Below, in pieces: positions 45,920 through 55,219 of a DNA stretch of 64,000 nucleotides. The stretch's first letter is position 1; every line of letters begins with the position of its first letter. The notes beneath the pieces are model-generated. The model did not search any database. It was not told the DNA's origin and saw only the letters and a list, made by a program, of their open reading frames with translations. Position numbers and translations under genes: made by a program. This stretch comes from Streptomyces sp. XD-27 (GTDB taxonomy: Bacteria; Actinomycetota; Actinomycetes; Streptomycetales; Streptomycetaceae): NCBI RefSeq assembly GCF_030553055.1, contig NZ_CP130713.1, positions 6,200,001 to 6,264,000 on the forward strand, written 5' to 3'.

Positions 45920-46044
45920 GCGGTGTTGCTCCCTGCTGGCGGACAGGAAATATGACCGCACGTGTGTACCACGCGCCGGAGCCCGCGGCTACGGATTGAC
46001 CACGTGTTGCGCGTGTCCGTCAGGTCCGTCAGGCGCTTGGCGGC

Positions 46045-47172
46045 TCAGCCGGACGGTTCCGTCAGGCGCTTCGCGTCGCGGGCCAGCGCGGTCAGCCGGG
46101 AGATGGCGCGGAAGTACTTCTTCCGGTAGCCGCCGCTCAGCATCTCCTCGCCGAAGAGCGCGTCGAAGGGCACGCCGGAGGCCAGCACCGGCACCTCCCG
46201 GTCGTAGAGCCGGTCGGCCAGCACCACCAGACGCAGCGCCGTCGACTGGTCCGGCACCGGCTCCACCCCGGTCAGGCAGACGGCCCGGACGCCGTCGCAC
46301 ATCGCGCCGTAGCGGCTGGGGTGGACCTTGGACAGGTGGTCCAGGAGGGAGGGGAAGTCGTCCAGCGACGCCCCGGGGGTGGCGTACGCGGTACGGGTCA
46401 CCGTGTCGTCGGAGTACGGCGCCGGGGCCTGCGGCAGCCCGCGGTGCCGGTAGTCCTCGCCGTCGATCCGCAGGGTGCGGAAGTGCGCGGACAGGCCCTG
46501 GATCTCGCGCAGGAAGTCGGCCGCGGCGAACCGGCCCTCGCCCAGCTTCCCCGGCAGGGTGTTGGAGGTCGCGGCAAGCGCCACGCCCGCCTCGACCAGT
46601 TTGCTCAGCAGGCTGGAGACCAGCACCGTGTCGCCCGGATCGTCCAGCTCGAACTCGTCGATGCACAGCAGCCGGTGCCCGCTGAGGGTCTGCACCGTCT
46701 GCTGGAAGCCGAGCGCGCCGACCAGGTTCGTCAGCTCCACGAAGGTGCCGAACGCCTTGCGCTCCGCGGGCCCCTCGGTGGCGTGCCACAGCGAGGCCAG
46801 CAGATGGGTCTTGCCGACGCCGTAGCCGCCGTCGAGGTAGACGCCGCGCGGGCCGCTGGGGACCGCGGGCCGCGCCTCGCGGCGGAACCAGCGCCGCTTG
46901 CCGCCGCCGACCGCGTCGGCCCCGCCGCCGAGCCGCGCGCCGAAGTCGGCCAGGACCTTGACCGCCTGGATCTGGCTGGCCTGCTGCGGGTCGGGGATGT
47001 ACGTGTCGAAGCGCACGGTGTCGAAGCGCGGGGGCGGCACCATCTCCGCGACGAGCCGGTCGGCGGGGACGTGGGGCGCGCGGGCGGTGAGCGCCGCGGG
47101 GCCCTCGCCGGTGGCGGCCGGATCGGCGGCTATCGGCCCGACGGAGGAGGAGTCTGCGCTGGTGGAGGACAC
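46045..47172 (-). CDS. zapE: ZapE/AFG1-like ATPase
   Basis: 375-aa P-loop ATPase of the AFG1/LACE1/ZapE family, linked to cell division and membrane-protein quality control. Walker A is GGYGVGKTHLLASLWHA, Walker B LLCIDEFELDD, sensor 1 AATSNTLP; FDTYIPDPQQASQIQAV starts the core. GTG 47172 follows GGAG; an alternative ATG 47214 would leave only 26 bp to the divergent gene. The shorter start is preferred for promoter space. Confidence 0.82.
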   Translation of the reverse strand: MSSTSADSSSVGPIAADPAATGEGPAALTARAPHVPADRLVAEMVPPPRFDTVRFDTYIPDPQQASQIQAVKVLADFGARLGGGADAVGGGKRRWFRREARPAVPSGPRGVYLDGGYGVGKTHLLASLWHATEGPAERKAFGTFVELTNLVGALGFQQTVQTLSGHRLLCIDEFELDDPGDTVLVSSLLSKLVEAGVALAATSNTLPGKLGEGRFAAADFLREIQGLSAHFRTLRIDGEDYRHRGLPQAPAPYSDDTVTRTAYATPGASLDDFPSLLDHLSKVHPSRYGAMCDGVRAVCLTGVEPVPDQSTALRLVVLADRLYDREVPVLASGVPFDALFGEEMLSGGYRKKYFRAISRLTALARDAKRLTEPSG

Positions 47173-47240
47173 AGCACTCCAGCCTATCCGCAGTTGCGCC
47201 GGGACCCGGTCCATGAGCGAGGCATGTCACACTGCCGCCT

Positions 47241-48070
47241 ATGCGCCGTCTGTTCCCCGTGTCCCCCGAACGTGGCCCGTCCGACATCGAGGACCGTGAG
47301 TGGAGCCTTGAGGAGCTGGCCGAGGCCTACGCGTATCCGGAGCCTTCCCCCGTGCCCGGGGACGGGCCGCGGGACGCCCCGGTGCCCGGGGACGCCTCGC
47401 GGCCTGGTGGCGGCTGGCTGCGGGCCAACATGGTGTCCTCGCTGGACGGGGCCGCCCATCACGGCGGCCGGTCGCAGCCGCTGTCCTGCGCCGCCGACAT
47501 GCGGATCTTCGGCGTGCTGAGGGCCCTGGCCGACGTGGTCGTGGTGGGCGCCGAGACGGTGCGCCAGGAGGGGTACCGCCCGGCCCGCGCCCGGGAGGCC
47601 TTCGCGGCCCGCCGCGCGGCGGCCGGGCAGCCGCCCGCCCCGGTGATCGCCGTGGTCAGCGCGGGCCTCGACCTGGACCTGTCGGCACCGCTGTTCACCG
47701 CGCCGCTGGTGCCGACGCTGGTGCTCACCGGGGAGCAGGCCCCCGGGAGCGGGTGGCGGCCGCCCGCGCGGCGGGCGCGGAGGTGCTGGTGGCGGGCGAG
47801 GGGCGCGGGGTCGATCCGGCCCGAGTGGTGCCGGTGCTGGCCGCGCGGGGACTCACCCGGTTGCTGACGGAGGGCGGCCCCCGGCTGCTGGGCCAGTTCG
47901 CCGCGGCCGGGGCGCTGGACGAGGTGTGCCTGTCGCTGGCGCCCATGGTCGCGGCGGGGGACGCGAGCCGGATCATGAGCGGTCCCGCCCTGGTGGATCC
48001 GGAGCGGTTCGCGCTCGCCTCGGTTCTGGAAGAGGCCGGGTTCCTCTTCACCCGTTACCGTCGGATCTGA
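47241..48070 (+). CDS. Pyrimidine reductase family (RibD C-terminal) protein (frame break near 47746)
   Basis: NADPH-dependent reductase fold related to riboflavin RibD-C and dihydrofolate reductases. The sequence RANMVSSLDGAA, ADVVVVGAETVRQEGY and LLTEGGPRLLGQFAA is characteristic. ATG 47241 starts it. The frame breaks at CCCGGGAGC (47742-47747); one extra G gives EQAPGERVAAARAAG and about 276 aa. An imperfect repeat (GTGCCCGGGGACG twice) lies near 47354-47396. Not in a riboflavin operon, so the substrate is open. Confidence 0.78.
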
Positions 48071-48206
48071 TGATCGGCGGAATATCCGCTTCCACTTAGC
48101 TTCGGCCGGGCAGAATTGAGTCAACGCGAGTGCTCGCGGGCACGCGGGCACGCACAGGATGGTTTCTGTGGGGCCGGTGCGGCCCAGAAGGAGAAGGGCG
48201 TCCGTC

Positions 48207-48695
48207 GTGTTCACCAGCGTATTGATGATCGAGAAGCCCCTCACCCCCGCCGACGTGGAGTTCGTCACCACTCTGCACGGCGACGACCCGGTCTCCTTCG
48301 TCGTCCTCATGCAGCCGCGGGGCGACCAGGACCGGCTGCTCCGCGCGATCGACGACGTCGCGCTCGGCGAACTGGAACACGCCGTCCGCGAGGCGGACGA
48401 GCCCGAGGGCGAGGAGGCGCTGCTGCCCGCCGAGCGGGCCCTGACCCACTCCCTGGCGGCACTGCGCGCGGCCGGCAGCGAAGCCGTCGGTCAGGTCGTC
48501 GAACGGCATCCGCTGGACCTGCTGCGCTCGGTGGTCGACCAGACAGGGGCCGACGAGGTGATCGTGCTGACCGCGCCGCACTTCGTGGAGGAGTTCTTCC
48601 ACCGCGACTGGGCCTCCCGCGCCCGGCACAAGGTCGGCGTGCCCGTGCTCAAGCTCTTCTCGCACGCCGTGGACGAGACCGCGGCGGGCGGCTGA
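48207..48695 (+). CDS. Universal-stress-like conserved protein
   Basis: 162 aa, soluble. Alternating strands and helices with a final GADEVIVLTAPHFVEEFFH and RARHKVGVPVLKLF resemble a Usp/Rossmann-like fold. GTG 48207 follows AAGGAGAAGG; ATG 48225 is an alternative. Conserved upstream of murC in streptomycetes, as I recall. No enzymatic motif is visible. Confidence 0.6.
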   Translation: MFTSVLMIEKPLTPADVEFVTTLHGDDPVSFVVLMQPRGDQDRLLRAIDDVALGELEHAVREADEPEGEEALLPAERALTHSLAALRAAGSEAVGQVVERHPLDLLRSVVDQTGADEVIVLTAPHFVEEFFHRDWASRARHKVGVPVLKLFSHAVDETAAGG

Positions 48696-48754
48696 GCGGC
48701 ACCCCCGGTACGGGATGCGCATTACTCTGCGCCGGTAACGCCGCCGGGGGCCCT

Positions 48755-48778
48755 CGCCGCGCAATATTTTGCGCGGCG
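48755..48778 (+). terminator. Hairpin with AT loop between the Usp-like gene and murC
   Basis: CGCCGCGCAA (48755-48764) pairs with TTGCGCGGCG (48769-48778) around TATT. It lies 60 bp after the Usp-like stop and 91 bp before murC. It may end the upstream transcript or act in the murC leader. Confidence 0.6.
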
Positions 48779-48868
48779 TATCGCCGCAGGCGACAATCGG
48801 CGCCGACAGGTGTTCGGACGACGGACAACTGGCACGCGACACACCGCACAGGCAGGGGAGCCCCGCAT

Positions 48869-50271
48869 ATGGCAGCCATTCCGTCCGCCATGGACCGACC
48901 GCACTTCATCGGCATCGGCGGCGCCGGAATGTCGGGCATCGCGAAGATCCTCGCCATGCGCGGGGCGCAGGTCGCGGGCAGTGACGCCAAGGGCTCCCCG
49001 ACCGCCGACGCGCTGCGCGCCCATGGCGCCACCGTCCACCTCGGCCACGCCACCGACCACCTCGCCGCCGACGCCACCTGCGTGGTCGTCTCCAGCGCCA
49101 TCCGCGCCGACAACCCCGAGCTGGCCGCCGCGAGCGAGCGCGGTATCCCCGTCGTCCACCGCTCCGACGCGCTCGCCGCGCTGATGGAGGGCGCCCGTCC
49201 GATCGCCGTCGCGGGCACCCACGGCAAGACGACCACCACCTCCATGCTCGCCGTCTCCCTGAGCACGCTCGGCCTGGACCCCTCCTACGCCATCGGCGGC
49301 GACCTCGACGCCCCCGGCTCCAACGCCCACCACGGCGGCGGCGACATCTTCGTCGCCGAGGCCGACGAGAGCGACCGGTCCTTCCACAAGTACGCCCCCG
49401 AGGTCGCGATCATCCTCAACGTGGAGCTGGACCACCACGCGAACTACGCCTCCATGGAGGAGATCTACGACTCCTTCGAGACCTTCGTGGGACGCGTCCG
49501 GCCGGGCGGCACCCTGGTGATCTCCGCCGACCACGACGGCGCCCGCGAGCTGACCCGCCGCCTGGGGGACCGCGCGGGGCTGAACATCGTCACGTACGGT
49601 GCGGCCGACGACGCCGACATCCGCGTCCTGGACGTCGCCGCGCACGGCCTGACCAGCGAGGTCACCATCGATCTGGGCGACGCCGCGCCGCTGGCCTTCA
49701 CCGTCTCCGTCCCCGGCCGCCACTACGCCCACAACGCCGTCGCCGCCCTCGCCGCGGGCGTCGCGCTCGGCATCCCCGCCGCGGAGCTGGCCCCCGCCCT
49801 CGGCGCGTACACCGGCGTCAAGCGCCGCCTCCAGCTCAAGGGCAACGCCGCCGGGGTCCAGGTCATCGACTCCTACGCGCACCACCCCACCGAGATCTCC
49901 GCCGACCTGGAGGCCATCCGCGGCGGCGCGGGCGAGGGCCGCGTCCTGGCCCTCTTCCAGCCGCACCTGTTCAGCCGCACCCAGGAGCTCGGCGCCGAGA
50001 TGGGCGAGGCGCTCACCCTTGCCGACGCGTCCGTCGTCCTGAACATCTACCCCGCCCGCGAGGACCCGATCCCCGGCGTCACCAGCGCCCTCATCATCGA
50101 CGCCGCCGCCCGGCACGGCGCGGACGTCCGCTCCGCCCCGGCAAGGACGAGGCCGTGGAGCTGATCGCCGGAATGGCGAAGCCGGGTGATCTCGTTCTCA
50201 CCATGGGCGCCGGCGACGTGACCGACCTCGGTCCGCGGATCCTCGCCCACCTGGAGCGCCCGGAGCACTGA
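48869..50271 (+). CDS. murC: UDP-N-acetylmuramate--L-alanine ligase (frame break near 50138)
   Basis: Adds the first L-Ala to UDP-MurNAc in peptidoglycan synthesis; cytoplasmic and essential. N-domain HFIGIGGAGMSGIAKILA (nucleotide-sugar binding), ATP site AVAGTHGKTTTTSMLA near residue 112, then EADESDRSFHKY and DSYAHHPTEISADL. ATG 48869 follows GGGGAG. The frame breaks at the C4 run 50136-50139; a fifth C gives SAPGKDEAVELIAGMAKPGD and the normal end at 50271 (467 aa). As read, the protein would lose its last 36 residues, which is implausible for an essential gene. Confidence 0.92.
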
Positions 50272-50286
50272 GGAGGGGCCTTACCC

Positions 50287-50694
50287 ATGCCGTACGAGAT
50301 CGAGAAGCCGGACGAGCAGTGGCGCGCCGAGCTGACCCCGCAGGAGTACCACGTCCTGCGCGAGGCGGGCACCGAGCGCGCCTTCACCGGCGAGTACACC
50401 GACACCAGGACCGCCGGCGTCTACTCCTGCCGGGCCTGCGGGGCCGAGCTGTTCCGCTCCGACGCCAAGTTCGAGAGTCACTGCGGCTGGCCGTCCTTCT
50501 ACGACCCGAAGGACACCGGCGCCGTCGAACTGATCGAGGACCGCTCACTCGGCATGCTCCGCACCGAGGTCCGCTGCGCCCGCTGCGGCTCCCACCTGGG
50601 CCACGTCTTCGCGGGCGAGGGCTACCCGACCCCGACCGACCAGCGGTACTGCATCAACTCGATCTCCCTGCGGCTGGCCCCGGACGCGGGGTGA
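50287..50694 (+). CDS. msrB: Peptide-methionine (R)-S-oxide reductase
   Basis: Repairs oxidised methionine. 135 aa, full length. Two CxxC zinc pairs (SCRACGAEL and CARCGSHLG), the GWPSFYDP motif and the catalytic Cys in QRYCINSISL. ATG 50287 lies 15 nt after murC with GAGGAGG upstream, so the genes are co-transcribed. Convergent with the zinc-ribbon gene, only five bases apart. Confidence 0.93.
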   Translation: MPYEIEKPDEQWRAELTPQEYHVLREAGTERAFTGEYTDTRTAGVYSCRACGAELFRSDAKFESHCGWPSFYDPKDTGAVELIEDRSLGMLRTEVRCARCGSHLGHVFAGEGYPTPTDQRYCINSISLRLAPDAG

Positions 50695-50699
50695 CCGGA

Positions 50700-51761
50700 T
50701 CAGGACGGTGAGGGCTCCGGGGTGAGGTCTTCCTCACCGATCCGCCGATCGGACTCGTAGATCGTCACGACCCCGTCATGGATGCGGTAGCGGTATGCGC
50801 CGTTACGGGCCTCGTACCCGTCCGAGGTCTCCGTCGCGGACATGGCGATGCCCTTCTCCCGCCGGTCCTTGAACTCCCCGAAGTAGTAGAGCTTGCCGCC
50901 CCCCGTCCGGCAGAGGACGATCTGCTTGTTCTTCGTGCGGAACGCCTTGACCAGTTTTGTGCCGCTGCCGCCGCCGTCCGGCAGGGCCGCGGCGATCCGT
51001 TCCGGGCAGGACGGCGCACTGCTCTCCGAGGCGTCCGGGGCCGCGTCTCCGTCGCCGCCGGCGGAGATGCCCGCCAGACAGCTCTTGGGGAGCTGGTAGA
51101 GCAGGAAGAGCCCCACGATCACGCCGAGGCAGCCCTTGAGGCGGTCCTTGCTCCGGCCCCCCGGCGCCGGAGCCCTGGGCGCCGGAGGCGGATACGGCGC
51201 GGCGGTCCAGGGCTTCGGGGGCGGGGGAGACGCCGCAGGAGGCGTCCGGCGCGGCGTGGTGGGCGGCGTGTATCCAGCGGAACCGGCCGACGGGTAGAAG
51301 ACCTCGCGCGGCGCGGTGGTGGGCCGGGCGGCGCGAGGTCTCGTTCCCGTACCCGTACCGCCGCCGGACCTGGAGGGCCCGGCTGATGAGGTGGTCGACT
51401 TCGTGGCCGCCGACTTCTTCGCCGGGGCCTTCTTCGGAGCAGGCTTCCTGGGGGCGGCCTTCTTCGCCGCCTTCCACCCCGTCCCGCACGCGATGCAGGA
51501 CAGCGCCGTCGCCGTGTTGTTCGTGTCGCACTTGCGGCACGTCCAGTCCGCCGTCGGCCGGGCCGGGGCCGGCCGCTTCGCCGCCGGCTTCGCTCCGCCA
51601 CCGGACTTCACGGCCGTGGCCTTCTTCGGCGGGTTGGACTTCGCCGTGGTCGGCGGCCGGCGTGCGGCGCTGCTCCTCGGCGTGTCACAGGCGATGCAGT
51701 TCGTCTCGCCGGGATCATTGTCGGTATCGCAGTCCCGACACTTCCAGTTCGCCGCTGCCAC
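50700..51761 (-). CDS. Membrane protein with two RanBP2-type zinc fingers
   Basis: 353 aa. Two N-terminal zinc fingers (WKCRDCDTDNDPGETNCIAC near residue 6 and WTCRKCDTNNTATALSCIAC near 73) precede a Lys/Ala/Pro-rich linker. One transmembrane helix (LGVIVGLFLLYQLP, near 213-226) follows, then an extracytoplasmic Cys-containing domain with YRYRIHDGVVTIYESDRR. Last gene of the kinase/phosphatase/vWA operon. Zinc ribbons are frequent companions of TerY-P sets; here they could bind RNA or protein partners. GTG start 51761. Confidence 0.65.
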   Translation of the reverse strand: MAAANWKCRDCDTDNDPGETNCIACDTPRSSAARRPPTTAKSNPPKKATAVKSGGGAKPAAKRPAPARPTADWTCRKCDTNNTATALSCIACGTGWKAAKKAAPRKPAPKKAPAKKSAATKSTTSSAGPSRSGGGTGTGTRPRAARPTTAPREVFYPSAGSAGYTPPTTPRRTPPAASPPPPKPWTAAPYPPPAPRAPAPGGRSKDRLKGCLGVIVGLFLLYQLPKSCLAGISAGGDGDAAPDASESSAPSCPERIAAALPDGGGSGTKLVKAFRTKNKQIVLCRTGGGKLYYFGEFKDRREKGIAMSATETSDGYEARNGAYRYRIHDGVVTIYESDRRIGEEDLTPEPSPS

Positions 51762-51786
51762 CCCTCACCCCCTTCCGCCGGGTCCG

Positions 51787-52218
51787 TCAGGACGCCCGTT
51801 CCGCCGCGATCCGCTGGAACACTTCCTCGTACAGCTCCTCGGCCGGCGCGGCCGCCGGAGCGGCGATCCACTCCCGGCTGTCGTAGGGGACCCGGCTGAA
51901 CCGGTCGGCCTCCGCGCCCTCGTCATCGGAGGCGTCGCCGATCCCGTACTCGTGCTTGAGCGCTTCCACGAACTCGATGGCGGGGCCCGCGAATTCGGCG
52001 GGAACATCGGCCCGCGCCGAGATGAACCCACTCGGCTGGCCTTCCGCCGTGCGGAATTGGAAGACGAGCTGCACCCCACCGGTCTGCCCGCGCGGCTGGA
52101 CGGTCAACGAGGAGCAGCGGTCCGCGGGCACCTGGAGAGAGCCAAGGGCAGTCCATTGGAAGACCAGTGTCCTCCTGTCCCGCACCACCAGCCGGAATCC
52201 GGGCCATTCGATTCTCAC
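51787..52218 (-). CDS. Hypothetical protein coupled to the vWA gene
   Basis: 143 aa, no signal or membrane segment. Beta-rich N-terminus (FRLVVRDRRTLVFQW) and an acidic helical C-terminus (AIEFVEALKHEYGIG, AEELYEEVFQRIAAER). GTG 52218 overlaps the vWA stop (GTGA), implying equimolar production. A PH-like or small beta domain is possible. Not recognised further. Confidence 0.6.
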   Translation of the reverse strand: MRIEWPGFRLVVRDRRTLVFQWTALGSLQVPADRCSSLTVQPRGQTGGVQLVFQFRTAEGQPSGFISARADVPAEFAGPAIEFVEALKHEYGIGDASDDEGAEADRFSRVPYDSREWIAAPAAAPAEELYEEVFQRIAAERAS

Positions 52219-52925
52219 AGGCTGTTCGCGATCGTCTCGATGATCTCGTCCATCTCGAACTCCTCCAGCCCGTCCCCGGCCTTGGACTCGAAGTGCAGCG
52301 TGAGATCCCACTCCTCCGCGATGGGGTCCGACCACGGGGCGCCCTCGGGGGCGAAGAGCACGAGGCGCTTGGCCGACTGCTCCATCACCGCGGTCTGGCT
52401 GCGCGCATACCCCCACTGCTCGAAGAGCTCGTCCATGCTGCGCGGGATCCCGGCCGGATAGGAGTGCGCCGAGGTGCCGACCGTGCCCAAGGGGTGGGCC
52501 GGGGCGTCGGTGAACATGACGATGACGTGCCGCCTGCGGTCGAGGCCCCTCTCCCAGGGCGCGTTGATGGCGAGGGCCAGCGCTTCCAGACCGGACTCGG
52601 GGATGTCGCCGCCCCCCGCGGCGTCGATCCCGCGCACGAACGCCTCGAAGTCCCTCGCCTGTGCGGGCAGCTGGAGGAAATCGGTCTGCTCGATCGCGCT
52701 GGACGGATCGTCGCCGAAGTCCCGGAACGCGATCACCTTCAACCTGAGCTGGCTGATCGCCTTGCCCTTCTTCGCCATCACGTCGTTGAGGCGGTCATGG
52801 AACTGCAGGGCGCTCGACTTCACCGAGTCGAGGACGGGGAACATGCTGCCGGTCGCGTCGATGCACAGCACGATGTCGACCGCGTACTGGAGATTCCCCT
52901 GGTACTGCTCGATGTTGGCGTTCAT
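52215..52925 (-). CDS. von Willebrand factor A domain protein, TerY-like
   Basis: 236 aa, a single vWA domain. The MIDAS motif is VLCIDATGSMFPV (D-x-T-G-S, near residue 22), with metal-loop residues in AFRDFGDDP and FTDAPAHPLG. Family knowledge: TerY-type vWA proteins form a triad with a PP2C phosphatase and a kinase in tellurite/stress or conflict systems. ATG 52925 follows GAGGAG. It lies 24 bp after the kinase gene. Confidence 0.8.
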   Translation of the reverse strand: MNANIEQYQGNLQYAVDIVLCIDATGSMFPVLDSVKSSALQFHDRLNDVMAKKGKAISQLRLKVIAFRDFGDDPSSAIEQTDFLQLPAQARDFEAFVRGIDAAGGGDIPESGLEALALAINAPWERGLDRRRHVIVMFTDAPAHPLGTVGTSAHSYPAGIPRSMDELFEQWGYARSQTAVMEQSAKRLVLFAPEGAPWSDPIAEEWDLTLHFESKAGDGLEEFEMDEIIETIANSL

Positions 52926-52949
52926 TGTGGTGTCTCCTCGGAGCTGGGG

Positions 52950-54119
52950 TTACGGCTTGCGGCGGGTACCCAGGTTGATCCGCACCCGGGACGTCCTCGG
53001 GGCGGCCGGCTTGGGCTCCTCGGAGGGAGCCGGGGCCGCCGGGGGGTCGGAAGGGGGTGGCGACGCGGTGGTACGAGGAGTGCCGGTGCCCTTGAGGTTG
53101 GCCCCCCGGACCCGGCTCGTACGCGGCGCGGACGCGTCGCCCTCCGCACCACCCGACGTCGTGCCCGCGGACTCCGCTGCCCTGGAGGCCGCCGGCTTCG
53201 GCTTCACGGTGCCCGGGCGGCGGTGCTGGAGCGCGCACACCTGGTGGTCCTTGAGCGTCCCCAGGTAGGTGGCGATCCGCGGCCTGCGCCCGGGGGAGCG
53301 CGCCGTCATGGCCCGGATCAGGCCCCGCAGGGAATCCGAGAGCCGGGGGTCGATGGCCAGGTCCTCGCCCGCGTTGACCGCGTCGGCGGGGGACCCGTAC
53401 CGGTCGGCGTATCCGGGGGCGGCTCCCGTCACGTAGTAGTGCGTCATCAGTCCCAGCGCGAAGATGTCCACCGCCGTGGTCAGGTGCTCCGCCTGGACCG
53501 CCTCGTCCTCCTGCACATAGCGGCGCCACTCCGGCGCGCCGTACAGCGAGTCGCCCGCGATGTCCTGACGCCCGGGGGGACGGCCGGAGAGGTAGGAGTC
53601 GTCGAAGTCGATCAACTTCGCGGTGTGGAACGCGGCACCGTCCCGCTTCTGCACCAGCACGTTGAGCGGCTTGAGGTCGCCGTGCACCACATCGATGTTG
53701 TGCAGCAGTTGCAGGCTCAGGCCGAGGGTCTTGAGCAGCACCGCCTTCTGACGGGGCTCCAGTGCCTGCGGCTTGTCGATGCTGGAGGTGTCGATCCGCT
53801 CGGTGACCTTGTAATACGTGCTGCCCTCGTGGAAGAAGTCCGTCGCGAGGACGAGGTTGCCGCCGCCGGGAGTGTCCGGCCGCAACTGCCTCATGATGGC
53901 GCGGTGCCGGTCCTCGAACTCCTTGCACACCTCCATGCGGATACGGCGGCTCGCCGCGCTCGCGGTGGACCCCTCACGAGGCCGCTTGGGCTCCAGGAAC
54001 CGTTTCAGGAAGAACTCCTGGCCCCCCTTCTCCGCGAAGGCCCACATGCACTTGCCGCCATTGGCGTTGGTCGGCTCACTGATGACGCGGTATCCCGCGA
54101 TCACATCGCCCTGTTTCAT
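52950..54119 (-). CDS. Serine/threonine protein kinase with SRVR-motif tail
   Basis: 389 aa. The kinase domain (residues 1-270) has the ATP Lys in EFFLKRFLEP, the catalytic loop VVHGDLKPLNVLV and the metal motif LIDFDDSYLSG (DFD in place of DFG). The Gly-rich loop is weak (NANGGKCMW). The disordered tail repeats PRTSRVRG near 333 and PRTSRVRI near 376. No membrane segment. ATG 54119 follows GGAGGAG and overlaps the phosphatase stop (ATGA). Likely phosphorylates operon partners. Confidence 0.8.
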   Translation of the reverse strand: MKQGDVIAGYRVISEPTNANGGKCMWAFAEKGGQEFFLKRFLEPKRPREGSTASAASRRIRMEVCKEFEDRHRAIMRQLRPDTPGGGNLVLATDFFHEGSTYYKVTERIDTSSIDKPQALEPRQKAVLLKTLGLSLQLLHNIDVVHGDLKPLNVLVQKRDGAAFHTAKLIDFDDSYLSGRPPGRQDIAGDSLYGAPEWRRYVQEDEAVQAEHLTTAVDIFALGLMTHYYVTGAAPGYADRYGSPADAVNAGEDLAIDPRLSDSLRGLIRAMTARSPGRRPRIATYLGTLKDHQVCALQHRRPGTVKPKPAASRAAESAGTTSGGAEGDASAPRTSRVRGANLKGTGTPRTTASPPPSDPPAAPAPSEEPKPAAPRTSRVRINLGTRRKP

Positions 54120-55219
54120 ATCCGCTCCTCCGGCAGCGGCGGCAGGTAGGTCTCGTAGTCGGTGCGGTACGCCTGCCAGGCCGCGTCCTGCCAGCCGCGC
54201 GTCTCGGCCGCCGTGGCGGCCGCTGGTGGCCTGGTGCGTGCGTAGTGCTTCGTCATCGTGTCGTGGCGGTCCGCGAAGGCGGCGCGGATCTGCGAGAGGT
54301 CCCGGTAGCCGAGGGCGACCAGGGCCAGCGACGCGTCGTCGGCGGTATACCCCTGCACCTCCCGGCGGAGCAGGTCGGCCCACTCGACCGGGGTGCGCGC
54401 CCGCATCAGCGTGTCCAGCAGCAGCCACTCGAAGTCCCCGGGGGTCTGGACGTACCCGAAGAAGCCGTCGGTGGCCGCCAGGAGCACACAGGGCAGCGGG
54501 AACGCCATGCGCTGGCTGTCGATCTCGAACTCCCGGTCGGCGCAGACCGAGTTGGTCATCGGCGGATCCGACCGGAGCAGCTTGAGGGCGTCGTGCTCCT
54601 CCGTGTGGTCACGCGTGAGGACACACAGCCCCCGGTCGGGCCGCAGCGTGTACGCACGCGAGTCCCCGGCCCACAGCGCCTGGCACTCCGCCGATTCGCC
54701 GCGCAACTCATACCGCACGGCCGCCAGGGTGGTGGGCAGCTGCCGGCGCATCCTGCCCACGATCTTGCTGCGCCGCTGCGGCGCGGACGACAGGAAGTAC
54801 TCCAGGTAGTCGCGCAGTTGCCCGGGGGCGTTGTCCTGGTCCTCGGCGACCACGTCATGGAACCAGCAGTCGGTGGCCAGCCTCGCCACCCGTGAACCGA
54901 CCCAGGCGCCGGTCCGCGTCTCCCCGTCGGGGGCCTGCCAGACGGGCGACGAACCCGAGCCGCCCGAACCGTCGAAGACCGCGACCAGGCCCTGGGCGGT
55001 GCCGAAGTGGTGGGCGACGAAGGGCTCGGCGTCCTCGCCCCGTCCCGGGACCCGCTCGGTCCACACGACGGCGCCCTGCAGACCAGGTCCTTCGTGTCCC
55101 CAGATCATCCGCGGCGGTAAGTTCCGGCCTGCCGGGCCGGCCGGGGGAGCGGGGAGTCCACCGGGTGCTCCGGTGGCCGCCTCGGTGTCGGGACGGGCAG
55201 TGCCATGCTGTGCGGTCAT
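54116..55219 (-). CDS. PP2C-type protein phosphatase
   Basis: 367 aa. Metal-binding Asp residues are seen in LVAVFDGSGGSG, ALWAGDSRAYTL, LLAATDGFFGY and GYTADDASLALVALG, the usual PP2C set. N-terminal 35 residues are Ala/Pro-rich. ATG 55219 overlaps the upstream Band-7-like gene stop (ATGA), and its own stop overlaps the kinase start. Kinase and phosphatase in one coupled operon suggests a reversible phosphorylation switch. Confidence 0.82.
   Translation of the reverse strand: MTAQHGTARPDTEAATGAPGGLPAPPAGPAGRNLPPRMIWGHEGPGLQGAVVWTERVPGRGEDAEPFVAHHFGTAQGLVAVFDGSGGSGSSPVWQAPDGETRTGAWVGSRVARLATDCWFHDVVAEDQDNAPGQLRDYLEYFLSSAPQRRSKIVGRMRRQLPTTLAAVRYELRGESAECQALWAGDSRAYTLRPDRGLCVLTRDHTEEHDALKLLRSDPPMTNSVCADREFEIDSQRMAFPLPCVLLAATDGFFGYVQTPGDFEWLLLDTLMRARTPVEWADLLRREVQGYTADDASLALVALGYRDLSQIRAAFADRHDTMTKHYARTRPPAAATAAETRGWQDAAWQAYRTDYETYLPPLPEERI

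Noticed and set aside
48869..50271. murC and ten other genes considered as genuine pseudogenes
   Set aside because: All breaks are one missing G/C, mostly in runs, the reading frames on both sides are conserved, and murC is essential. Sequencing error explains them better.
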